A DNA stretch of 64,000 nucleotides from Flavobacteriaceae bacterium UBA1682. Lineage in GTDB: Bacteria > Bacteroidota > Bacteroidia > Flavobacteriales > Flavobacteriaceae. The notes under the pieces were generated by a model that was given only the letters and a program-made list of their open reading frames with translations, did no database searches and had not been told where the DNA came from. This document shows, one piece after another, positions 17,372 through 25,387 of the stretch. The stretch spans positions 14,394-78,393 of the forward strand of contig DCKE01000026.1 of NCBI GenBank assembly GCA_002320285.1, given 5' to 3'. The translations under genes and the position numbers were made by a program. Position 1 is the first letter of the stretch. Every line of letters begins with the position of its first letter.

Positions 17372-20344
17372 ATGCAGAATAAAGGACTCGTTAAATTTTT
17401 TGCAATAATATTTGCATTGGTAAGTATTTACCAACTTTCATTCACATTTGTTACTGGTCATTTTGAGAAAAAAGCAAAAAGCTTTGCTGGAGGGAATTCA
17501 GAAAAGGAAATGCGATATCTTGATTCAATCGGTAATGATAAGGTCTTCCTAGGACATACTTTTAATGAAGTGAGAGCCAAACAAATCAATAAAGGTCTCG
17601 ACTTAGAAGGAGGTATCAATGTGACACTTCAAATTTCTATCAAAGACATTTTGAAAGGATTGGCAAATCATTCAAAAAATGCTGTTTTTAATAAAGCTTT
17701 AACAGAAGCGGATGCAAACAGAGAAGGAAACCAAACTTATTTAAATGCTTTTTACGCTGCTTTTGACAAAGAGTCAAAAGGTGCCGTGAAATTGTCTTCA
17801 CCAGAGATCTTTGCTAACCGTAATTTAAGTGAAATTACGATTGACATGACAGACAATCAAGTAAAAACAGTACTTGATCGTAAAGTTAAAGAATCTATTG
17901 AAAGTGCATATAGAGTTTTTAGAGAGCGTATTGACAAGTTTGGTGTAGCTCAGCCTAATATTCAGATGATGGGAGATTCTGGAAGAATATTAGTGGAGTT
18001 ACCTGGTGCGAAAGATGTAGATAGAATTAAAAATCTATTGCAAAGTACTGCCCAATTAGAATTTTGGGAAACTTACAAAGTTGATGAAATGGGAAGTTTC
18101 CTTATGGCGGCTAACGAAGTTTTAAAAACTACTGAAAAGTCAAAAATTGAAACTCCAGCTGTAGAGCAAGATTCTACAAAAACGGAGGGTTCAGATATTG
18201 ATAAATTATTAACTGGGGTATCTAAGGATTCTACAGCTAAAAAAGAAGTAAATCCACTATTGGATTATATGGTTATGGGAAGTCAAGCTGGAAGTCCAAT
18301 CTTAGGATTTTTCCAAACTAAAGACACCATGAAAATCAATGCGTATTTAAAACGTGCTGATATTCGTTCTCTTTTAACTGCTGATCAGCGTTATGCGCGT
18401 TTCACTTGGGGAAAACCAAATAGAAAAACGCCTGATTTAGTAGAGCTTTATGCGCTTAAAACAAACAGAGATGGTATTCCTCCTTTAAGTGGTAGTGTGA
18501 TTACTTCTGCTAAAGACGAATTTGACCAATTTGGTCGCCCATCTGTTTCTATGCAAATGAGCCCTAAAGGTGCTAAAGCATGGGAAGCATTAACTGGAAA
18601 AGCCTTTACAGAGCAATCTAATATTGCTATCGTTCTTGATAATATGGTGTATTCTGCACCGGGAGTAACTACAGGAGCTATTTCTGGAGGGAATTCAGTG
18701 ATTACAGGTGATTTTACCGTTTCTGATACCAAAGATTTAGCCAATATCTTAAGAGCAGGTAAACTTCCAGCTTCTGCAGATATTGTACAATCAGAAATTG
18801 TTGGACCATCTTTGGGACAAGCGGCTATCGATGCAGGTATGATGTCTTCAGTCTTAGGATTGTTGATGGTGACAATGTGGATGGTATTCTATTACGGTAA
18901 AGCGGGTTGGTATGCTAACGTTGCTTTAATTTTGAACTTGTTATTCTTATTTGGTATCCTTTCTAGTTTAGGTGCTGTATTGACATTGCCGGGTATTGCT
19001 GGTATCGTTTTGACGATGGGTACAGCGGTAGATGCGAATATCATTATCTTCGAAAGAGCTAAAGAAGGCTTGCGTCAAGGTAAATCATTGGTGGAATCGA
19101 TTAAGGAATCTTACAGCTGGACTGGTGCTATGCGTTCAATCATTGATGCCAACGTAACGCATATCCTAACGGGTTTGATCTTATTTGTATTCGGTTCAGG
19201 ACCGATTAAAGGTTTTGCTACAACTTTATTAATTGGTATTGTTACTTCTTTATTTACTTCTATTTTCATCGCGAGAATGTTTATGGATAAAGATGCTGAA
19301 AAAGGTAGAAAATTAAATTTCTGTACTTCAATCACTAAAAATTGGTTTACTAATTTCCATTTCGATTTCTTGGGAGTTAAAAAATATACTTACGGTCTTT
19401 CTGCTGTAATTGTAATTGTAAGTGTTGCATCATTCTTTGTAAACGGTTTTGACCAAGGAACGGATTTTGTTGGAGGTAGAACTTTCCAAGTTAAATTTGA
19501 AAAACCGGTTGAAGCCAGTCAAGTTTCTGAAGAATTGGGTGAAATATTTGGAGTTAATGTTGAAGCTAAAGTTTTTGGTAACAAGAGCCAGTTGAAATTG
19601 ACGACAAAATATAGAGTAGACGACGAAGGTGCTCAAGTAGATCAAGAAGTAAACGAAAAACTTTACAGCGGATTGAAAAAGTATTTCAATGGAATTACTT
19701 ACGAAGAGTTTGTAAATGCTACAGAGGGTAAATCAGTAGGTATTATCCAAGCTTCTAAAATCGGTCCAAGCATGGCTAAGGACGTGAAAACAAATGCATA
19801 TTGGGCAGTAATTGGTTCAATGGTAGTGGTATTCTTATATCTATTGATTTCATTCCGTAAATGGCAGTATTCCTTAGGAGCTATCGTTTCTGTTGCGCAT
19901 GATGTTGTTTTTGTATTGGGTATGTACTCTTTATTATATAAATTTATGCCGTTCCACATGGAGATTGATCAGCATTTTATCGCTGCAATTCTTACGGTAA
20001 TCGGTTACTCGATGAACGATACGGTAATTGTATTTGACAGGGTAAGAGAGTTTATCGGTGGTAAGACAAAAGGGGATTTTAACCAAATTGTTAACGACTC
20101 CGTAAACACTACCTTATCTAGAACTATCAATACTTCATTGACGTTAATCATGGTATTGTTTATCATGTTTATCTTTGGTGGTGATTCAATCAGAGGATTT
20201 ATCTTCGCGATGTTGGTAGGTATTATTGTTGGTACATATTCGTCATTATTCTTGGCGACACCAGTATTAGTAGATACAATGCCGAAAAAAGATAAAGAAG
20301 AAATTGAAAGATTACACAGAGAAAGTCTTGAAGAGGTTTCTTAA
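17372..20344 (+). CDS. secDF: Protein translocase subunit SecDF (fused)
   Basis: This 990-aa fusion of SecD and SecF uses the proton-motive force to pull proteins from the SecYEG channel into the periplasm. Residues 1-30 form the first membrane helix. The P1 head carries GLDLEGG and LVELPGAKDVDRIKNLL. The SecD membrane part has GTAVDANIIIFERAKEGLRQG. SecF begins near residue 650, with QGTDFVGGRTFQVKF, and carries GYSMNDTVIVFDRVRE with the conserved aspartates near the end. The large loop between P1 and the membrane part has a variable linker around 240-290. Twelve helices are expected. The gene is monocistronic, with its own promoter and terminator. Confidence 0.97.
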   Translation: MQNKGLVKFFAIIFALVSIYQLSFTFVTGHFEKKAKSFAGGNSEKEMRYLDSIGNDKVFLGHTFNEVRAKQINKGLDLEGGINVTLQISIKDILKGLANHSKNAVFNKALTEADANREGNQTYLNAFYAAFDKESKGAVKLSSPEIFANRNLSEITIDMTDNQVKTVLDRKVKESIESAYRVFRERIDKFGVAQPNIQMMGDSGRILVELPGAKDVDRIKNLLQSTAQLEFWETYKVDEMGSFLMAANEVLKTTEKSKIETPAVEQDSTKTEGSDIDKLLTGVSKDSTAKKEVNPLLDYMVMGSQAGSPILGFFQTKDTMKINAYLKRADIRSLLTADQRYARFTWGKPNRKTPDLVELYALKTNRDGIPPLSGSVITSAKDEFDQFGRPSVSMQMSPKGAKAWEALTGKAFTEQSNIAIVLDNMVYSAPGVTTGAISGGNSVITGDFTVSDTKDLANILRAGKLPASADIVQSEIVGPSLGQAAIDAGMMSSVLGLLMVTMWMVFYYGKAGWYANVALILNLLFLFGILSSLGAVLTLPGIAGIVLTMGTAVDANIIIFERAKEGLRQGKSLVESIKESYSWTGAMRSIIDANVTHILTGLILFVFGSGPIKGFATTLLIGIVTSLFTSIFIARMFMDKDAEKGRKLNFCTSITKNWFTNFHFDFLGVKKYTYGLSAVIVIVSVASFFVNGFDQGTDFVGGRTFQVKFEKPVEASQVSEELGEIFGVNVEAKVFGNKSQLKLTTKYRVDDEGAQVDQEVNEKLYSGLKKYFNGITYEEFVNATEGKSVGIIQASKIGPSMAKDVKTNAYWAVIGSMVVVFLYLLISFRKWQYSLGAIVSVAHDVVFVLGMYSLLYKFMPFHMEIDQHFIAAILTVIGYSMNDTVIVFDRVREFIGGKTKGDFNQIVNDSVNTTLSRTINTSLTLIMVLFIMFIFGGDSIRGFIFAMLVGIIVGTYSSLFLATPVLVDTMPKKDKEEIERLHRESLEEVS

Positions 20345-20367
20345 TTAGAAAATCGTACTTAAGTTTA

Positions 20368-20403
20368 TAAAAAAGGCGTCTAATTTATTTTAGACGCCTT
20401 TTT
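20368..20403 (+). terminator. secDF terminator
   Basis: AAAAGGCGTCTA pairs with TAGACGCCTTTT across an 8-nt AT loop, 25 nt after the stop. Confidence 0.9.
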
Positions 20404-20688
20404 AGTTTTAAAAAATCGTCAATTCTTGGTTGTTTCAAAGGATTTTTTTAATTTAGTATTATCAATAAATGGTATAGAATCGTTTTTCTAATTAGAAAAC
20501 AGGGAGATAGATCAAATCGCATAAGGTTTTACATGTTGAGAATTTCTCGTTGCAGAGTTGAACTTTTGGGCTTAAAATCAATTCAAAATATTTAATAAGC
20601 ACTTCATGTAAAAGGAACTAAAAATTTAGTACTTTTACTTAAATTTATTAAGGCTTAGAATTGAATAAAATTTCATATTTTAGTATAA
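20404..20688. other. Intergenic region with no recognised feature
   Basis: About 285 bp of AT-rich sequence lies between the secDF terminator and the next promoter. I saw no coding frame or RNA signature. Confidence 0.55.
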
Positions 20689-20696
20689 TAAATTTG
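20689..20696 (+). promoter_or_regulatory. Candidate -7 box for the CorC/HlyC-type gene
   Basis: TAAATTTG followed by C fits the consensus 50 nt upstream of the start. The nearest TTG (20661-20663) is 25 bp away, longer than usual. Confidence 0.5.
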
Positions 20697-20745
20697 CAGA
20701 CTTATAAAAACGGTTATTCGAAGTCTGTTCCTTTAAATTCATAAA

Positions 20746-22152
20746 ATGGACACATACCCCCAGATTATGACATTGTCCCTAATAGCGGGCAATGTCACCG
20801 AAGAGATTTCAGCAGGTAAATTACTGTTGACGCTTTTTCTAGTATTTTTAAACGGTTTTTTCGTAGCGGCAGAATTTGCCATCGTTAAAGTACGTTCTTC
20901 ACAAATTCAAGCCAATCAAGATATTAATGCCAAAGTTGCGGAAGTAGCTAAAAGTATAGTCGATAACCTCGATGCTTATTTAGCCGCTACACAGTTGGGT
21001 ATTACCTTAGCATCTCTAGGATTAGGGTGGGTCGGAGAAAGTTCTCTTACACCGGTGATTATGGGAGCCTTTGGTATGTTTGGATTAGAAGGTGAACAAT
21101 GGGCAGAAATTGCAAGAAGTGTATCATTTCCTATAGCGTTCCTTATTATTACCATATTGCACATCGTTTTTGGAGAATTGGCTCCAAAATCAATTGCTAT
21201 TCATTTTCCTGCCAAAACGACCTTTGCGTTGGCTTGGCCTTTAAAAATATTCTATTTTATCTTTAGACCGGTTATTTGGTTGATGAACGGTTTGGCTAAT
21301 GCTATCTTGAGAATGATTGGTATTAAGCCGATACACGGCAGTGATATTCACTCGGAAGAAGAGCTGAAAATGATTATTACCCAAAGTCAGGAAGGTGGAG
21401 CTATTGAAGAGACCGAGCGCCTTTTGATTCAAAATGTATTTGATTTTGACGACAGAAGGGTACTTAATATACAGACTTTACGTAAGAATGTGTCAGCAAT
21501 AGAAATTAAAACCTCGGTAAAGGAGGCTATTGATTATGCTATTAATGAAGGATATTCGCGTTATCCTGTATACGAAGATTCACTTGATAATATCAAGGGT
21601 ATTGTTTATACGAAGGATTTGATTAAAAAATTACTGAGTACACCAGAAGATACCAGTATCGAATCGTTATTGCGTCAACCGATTTTTATTTCTGAGGGTG
21701 CGTTGATTAAAAACGTATTAAAACAGTTTCAGAAAAAACACGTTCAGATGGCCGTGGTGACCAATGAAGTTGGAGAGTTTTCGGGAATTATCAGTATGGA
21801 AGATATTTTAGAGGAATTAGTCGGTGAAATTCAAGATGAATATGACAACGAGGAGCCTATAGTGACTCGAGTATCTGAGGGGGTTTATAACGTAAATGCG
21901 CATTATAACTTGTCTGATATCAATCGTATGTTACCCTATAAGTTTGAAGAAGGAGAGCATTACGATACCTTAGCTGGATTGATTGCACAAGTATACTACG
22001 ATACCGAATTAAAGGAAAATGACTCTATCGATTTGGATTGTTATAGCGGTACCATTCTTAAAATGTATCGTAACTCTGTTGAGAAAGTGCAGCTGTCGCT
22101 ACACCTTGACCTGGAAAATACCGATGTTGTAGAACCAGAAGACGAGCATTAA
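20746..22152 (+). CDS. CNNM/CorC (hemolysin family) membrane protein with CBS domains
   Basis: This 468-aa protein has the three-part HlyC/CorC layout. A DUF21 membrane domain (about 25-205) contains FVAAEFAIVKVR and LGLGWVGE. A CBS pair (about 225-350) contains GYSRYPVYEDSLDNIKGIVY. The C-terminal CorC_HlyC domain (about 365-450) contains EGVYNVNAHYNLSDINR and HYDTLAGLI. The family is linked to magnesium or cobalt efflux and ion homeostasis; the old name hemolysin is historical. It has its own promoter and faces metK across two terminator hairpins. Confidence 0.92.
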   Translation: MDTYPQIMTLSLIAGNVTEEISAGKLLLTLFLVFLNGFFVAAEFAIVKVRSSQIQANQDINAKVAEVAKSIVDNLDAYLAATQLGITLASLGLGWVGESSLTPVIMGAFGMFGLEGEQWAEIARSVSFPIAFLIITILHIVFGELAPKSIAIHFPAKTTFALAWPLKIFYFIFRPVIWLMNGLANAILRMIGIKPIHGSDIHSEEELKMIITQSQEGGAIEETERLLIQNVFDFDDRRVLNIQTLRKNVSAIEIKTSVKEAIDYAINEGYSRYPVYEDSLDNIKGIVYTKDLIKKLLSTPEDTSIESLLRQPIFISEGALIKNVLKQFQKKHVQMAVVTNEVGEFSGIISMEDILEELVGEIQDEYDNEEPIVTRVSEGVYNVNAHYNLSDINRMLPYKFEEGEHYDTLAGLIAQVYYDTELKENDSIDLDCYSGTILKMYRNSVEKVQLSLHLDLENTDVVEPEDEH

Positions 22153-22292
22153 TCGCGAAAGTCGTAACAGATCGCAAGTGTCTGCTCTGTGAGAACTTCG
22201 ATTTGTCTATACTTAGTTTACAGAGATTGATTGTTGTTGTTTTAAAAGACTGTCAGTAAAATATCGATACAGCATTTACCGATGCTATTTAT

Positions 22293-22332
22293 AAAAACAA
22301 AAGGCTCGTCATCAGACAAGCCTTTTGTTTTT
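22293..22332. terminator. Bidirectional terminator between the CorC-type gene and metK
   Basis: AAAACAAAAGGCT and AGCCTTTTGTTTT form a long stem with one internal mismatch and flanking A and T runs on both sides. It can serve either strand. Confidence 0.85.
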
Positions 22333-22362
22333 ATGTTCAAATGCATATAAGGAAATAGTTAT

Positions 22363-22395
22363 AAAAAAAGTCCAACGATAAGTTGGACTTTTTTT
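22363..22395. terminator. metK terminator
   Basis: AAAAAAAGTCCAAC and GTTGGACTTTTTTT pair across a 5-nt loop, directly next to the metK stop codon. The symmetry allows action on both strands, but it best serves metK. Confidence 0.9.
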
Positions 22396-22396
22396 A

Positions 22397-23680
22397 TTAT
22401 AAACCGAAAGCTTTTTTAATATCGTCTACACGATCTAATTTTTCCCAAGTAAACAATTCTACTTCCAATTCCTTTATTTCGCCACTTGGGCTTTTAAAGG
22501 TTTTGGTTACCGTCTGTGGTTTTCTACCCATATGACCGTAAGCAGCCGTTTCGCTATATATTGGATTTCTTAGTTTTAAGTTTTTCTCTATAAAATAGGG
22601 ACGTAGGTCAAATAATTCAGATATTTTAGCAGCAATAGCTCCGTCGTTTATCGCTAGTTTGGATGTCCCGTAAGTGCTGATGTATATTCCCATAGGTCGG
22701 GCAACACCAATTGCATAGGATACCTGTACCAGAACTTCATCTGCTACACCAGCTGCAACGAGATTTTTGGCTATATGACGGGTTGCATAAGCGGCACTGC
22801 GGTCTACTTTACTCGGATCTTTTCCAGAAAATGCACCACCACCGTGTGCGCCTTTACCGCCATAAGTATCTACGATGATTTTGCGTCCGGTCAAACCAGT
22901 GTCTCCATGAGGTCCTCCGATTACAAAAACACCTGTAGGATTGATCAAGTATTCCACGTCTTGAAACAAATGTAAATACTGTGGATGTTTTGCCAGTAAT
23001 TTAGGTATTAAAATATCGCGAAGATCACTTTCAATACGTTGTTGCATGGCCAATTCCGCTGCTATTTTAGCTTCTTTACTGTCGTTTACAGGTTTGATGA
23101 AATCGTCGTGTTGCGTTGAGATTACAATAGTAACCACTCTACTCGGAGTATTATCGTCATTGTATTCTAAGGTAACCTGGCTTTTTGCGTCAGGTCTTAG
23201 GTATGCAATTTCGGTTGATTCCCTGCGGATCGCAGCGAGTTCCTGTAAGATTTTATGGGATAAGTCAAGTGCTAAAGGCATCAGGTCTTCGGTTTCGTTG
23301 GTTGCATAACCAAACATCATTCCTTGATCTCCTGCGCCTTGTTCCTCTTTAGAAGCGCGATCAACACCTTGATTGATGTCGTCGGATTGTTCGTGTATAG
23401 CGGATAAAATACCACATGAGTTGGCATCAAACATATATTCACTTTTGGTATATCCGATTTTTCGGATTACGTCTCTTGCGATGTTTTGAACATCTAAATA
23501 TACTTTTGATTTAACTTCTCCTGCTAAAATTACCTGTCCCGTAGTCACTAAAGTCTCACAAGCTACCTTAGATTCAGGGTCAAAAGCTAAAAAGTTGTCG
23601 ATTAAAGCGTCAGAAATTTGATCTGCGATTTTGTCAGGATGTCCTTCACTAACAGATTCTGACGTAAAGTAATAAGCCAT
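22397..23680 (-). CDS. metK: S-adenosylmethionine synthetase
   Basis: MetK makes S-adenosylmethionine from methionine and ATP. I choose the ATG complementary to 23678-23680 (MAYYFTSESVSEGHPDKIAD), giving 427 aa; a longer frame from 23743 would run through the leader RNA. Signature segments are ESVSEGHPDKIADQISDA, GAGDQGMMFGYA, and GGPHGDTGLTGRKIIVDTYGG followed by GGGAFSGKDPSKVDRSAAY. At about 427 aa it fits the slightly long Bacteroidota type. The 5' leader holds a candidate SAM-II riboswitch, so the enzyme is probably repressed by its own product. It is monocistronic. Confidence 0.97.
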   Translation of the reverse strand: MAYYFTSESVSEGHPDKIADQISDALIDNFLAFDPESKVACETLVTTGQVILAGEVKSKVYLDVQNIARDVIRKIGYTKSEYMFDANSCGILSAIHEQSDDINQGVDRASKEEQGAGDQGMMFGYATNETEDLMPLALDLSHKILQELAAIRRESTEIAYLRPDAKSQVTLEYNDDNTPSRVVTIVISTQHDDFIKPVNDSKEAKIAAELAMQQRIESDLRDILIPKLLAKHPQYLHLFQDVEYLINPTGVFVIGGPHGDTGLTGRKIIVDTYGGKGAHGGGAFSGKDPSKVDRSAAYATRHIAKNLVAAGVADEVLVQVSYAIGVARPMGIYISTYGTSKLAINDGAIAAKISELFDLRPYFIEKNLKLRNPIYSETAAYGHMGRKPQTVTKTFKSPSGEIKELEVELFTWEKLDRVDDIKKAFGL

Positions 23681-23729
23681 AACGTTTAATTTTTTTAAAA
23701 TTAATAGAGAAAAATGGCTAAAGGAGATT

Positions 23730-23783
23730 TTCTGCTTTAGCATTTTTTTACCGAGGTTGCAATCAGTTCAAATTTTTCCTCCT
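23730..23783 (-). promoter_or_regulatory. Candidate SAM-II riboswitch in the metK leader
   Basis: Reading the minus strand from 23781, GAGG (23781-23778) pairs with CCTC (23756-23753) and encloses a loop with TTTGAACTGATTGCAA. Downstream comes TAAAAAAATGCTAAAGCAG. The order (P1 arm, U-rich loop, ATTGCAA, P1 arm, A-rich strand, GCTAAA) matches the SAM-II (metA motif) pseudoknot. CTG in the loop can pair with CAG at 23734-23732, replacing the CC/GG pairs of known members. The aptamer begins a few bases after the predicted transcript start and ends about 50 nt before metK. Next, GCTAAAG can also pair with CTTTAGC (23722-23716), giving a hairpin that excludes the pseudoknot. A covariance-model search has not been done. 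Confidence 0.75.
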
Positions 23784-23793
23784 AATGTGAGTG

Positions 23794-23801
23794 CAAATTT
23801 A
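23794..23801 (-). promoter_or_regulatory. metK -7 promoter box
   Basis: The minus strand reads TAAATTTG followed by C. It sets a transcript start near 23787, just upstream of the aptamer, which supports both calls. No TTG is seen at -33. Confidence 0.6.
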
Positions 23802-24024
23802 GTAAACATATTTTGATTTTATCGCTTCTTATTGAGAATTTATAGTAGTGTTAACGGTTGCAGTTGGAATCGCTAATTCGGGGTTTGTAGTTTGCAATGG
23901 CTATACCCATTTAATGAGACTGCGCACTGCCGGTCTATTTGCGAATTCTTTAAGTGGTGGAGGCTTTAGAAGGAACTACTCTTCAATAAAAACCATTAAA
24001 AAGGACTCTTAAGCTTTTTTTTCC

Positions 24025-24032
24025 TAAATTTG
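24025..24032 (+). promoter_or_regulatory. Candidate -7 box for the carbonic anhydrase pair
   Basis: TAAATTTG followed by C lies 54 nt upstream of the ATG at 24087. No TTG is seen at -33. Confidence 0.5.
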
Positions 24033-24086
24033 CAGTCATTAATATAGGGAACCACTAAATGGTATAGTGTTCCAAACTCACTGAAT

Positions 24087-24725
24087 ATGCGATTACACAG
24101 TTCTAAAGATCAAGCCTCACTGACTCCACAATTGGCCTTGACCTTTTTAAAAGAAGGAAATCAACGCTTTGTGGAAAATCTTAAAGCTCACAGCAATTTG
24201 TTGGAGCAGGTTAATGAGACCAAGGCAACACAATTTCCATTTGCTATTATTTTAAGTTGTATCGATAGTAGAACCTCGGCAGAATTGATCTTTGATCAAG
24301 GTTTGGGTGATATTTTTAGTGCGCGTATAGCGGGAAATGTATTGAATGATGATATTATCGGTTCGATGGAATTTGCTTGTAAGTTAGCGGGATCGAAACT
24401 GATAGTGGTTTTAGGACACTCCAATTGCGGTGCCATCAAAGGTGCTTGCCACGGTACGGAATTAGGTCATCTGACCGGGCTATTAGCCAAGGTTCAAACT
24501 TCGATAAATGCCGTTGTCAACGATAATCCTGAAGCAGATTTAAACGCTCAATCTACTATAGATCAAGTTTCTTTCGAAAACGTAATCTTTACATTGGATC
24601 ACATTTTAGAACGCAGTGAGGTATTGAAAAGCATGTTTGACCAGGGAGAAATCGGTTTGGTAGGTGCTTATTATAAAGTAGAAACAGGAGAAGTAGATTT
24701 TGTTAAAGAACTTTTCACCATATAA
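24087..24725 (+). CDS. Beta-carbonic anhydrase family protein
   Basis: This 212-aa protein should interconvert CO2 and bicarbonate. The zinc ligands are in LSCIDSR (about 57-63; the C-x-D-S-R motif) and GHSNCGA (about 111-117; the H-x-x-C motif), so all three zinc ligands and the Asp-Arg dyad are present. It belongs to the branch with LTPQLALTFLKEGNQRFVEN at the N-terminus, common in Bacteroidota. It is followed after 14 nt by a second beta-carbonic anhydrase of another branch, so the pair is probably one transcript. No anion transporter gene is next to it. Confidence 0.9.
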   Translation: MRLHSSKDQASLTPQLALTFLKEGNQRFVENLKAHSNLLEQVNETKATQFPFAIILSCIDSRTSAELIFDQGLGDIFSARIAGNVLNDDIIGSMEFACKLAGSKLIVVLGHSNCGAIKGACHGTELGHLTGLLAKVQTSINAVVNDNPEADLNAQSTIDQVSFENVIFTLDHILERSEVLKSMFDQGEIGLVGAYYKVETGEVDFVKELFTI

Positions 24726-24739
24726 TTAAAAAAATAATT

Positions 24740-25387
24740 TTGGAACATACCGATTTATATAAGAAGATTTTAGAAAATAATAAGGAATGGGTAGAACAGA
24801 AATTGGCTATCAATCCCAATTATTTTAAGAGATTGTCAGAGAAGCAAACTCCTCCGATTTTGTGGATTGGTTGTTCAGACAGTCGAGTACCGGCCAATGA
24901 GATTATCGGCGCAGAACCCGGCGATGTATTTGTACATAGAAATATTGCCAACATGGTAATCCATTCCGATATGAATATGTTGAGTGTATTGGATTATGCT
25001 GTCAATATTTTGAAAGTAAAAAACATTATTGTCTGCGGTCATTACGGTTGTGGTGGCGTACAAGCGGCCATGAAAAATGATTCTGTGGGAATTATCGATA
25101 ACTGGATCAGACACATCAAAACCGTTTACCGTTTACACAATAGAGAACTCGATGCCATCGAAGATGAAACAGAGCGTTTTAATCGTTTTGTTGAACTCAA
25201 TGTGAAAGAACAAGTCTTTGATTTGGGAAAAACATCTATCGTTCAAGCGGCGTGGAAGAGTGGACAAGAATTAAGTATACACGGATGGGCCTACGGTTTA
25301 AATTCCGGATATGTTACAGATTTAGAAGTTAACTTGACCAGTAACCAAGAATTGGATGAAGTGTATCAGCTAAAATTCAATAATTAG
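24740..25387 (+). CDS. can: Beta-carbonic anhydrase (Can-like), TTG start
   Basis: This 215-aa protein resembles the E. coli Can type. WIGCSDSRVPANEI (about 40-53) has the first cysteine and Asp-Arg dyad, and VCGHYGCGGV (about 96-105) has the histidine and second cysteine. The conserved N-terminus DLYKKILENNKEWVE lies right after a TTG codon, and there is no in-frame ATG before the zinc site. I therefore take TTG at 24740 as a real non-ATG start. It lies 14 nt after the other carbonic anhydrase. The stop codon abuts the stop codon of the convergent LETM1-domain gene with no gap. Confidence 0.9.
   Translation: MEHTDLYKKILENNKEWVEQKLAINPNYFKRLSEKQTPPILWIGCSDSRVPANEIIGAEPGDVFVHRNIANMVIHSDMNMLSVLDYAVNILKVKNIIVCGHYGCGGVQAAMKNDSVGIIDNWIRHIKTVYRLHNRELDAIEDETERFNRFVELNVKEQVFDLGKTSIVQAAWKSGQELSIHGWAYGLNSGYVTDLEVNLTSNQELDEVYQLKFNN

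Noticed and set aside
23681..23743. Longer metK start at 23743
   Set aside because: The added residues come from the riboswitch leader; MAYYFTSESVSEGHPDK at 23680 is the family start.
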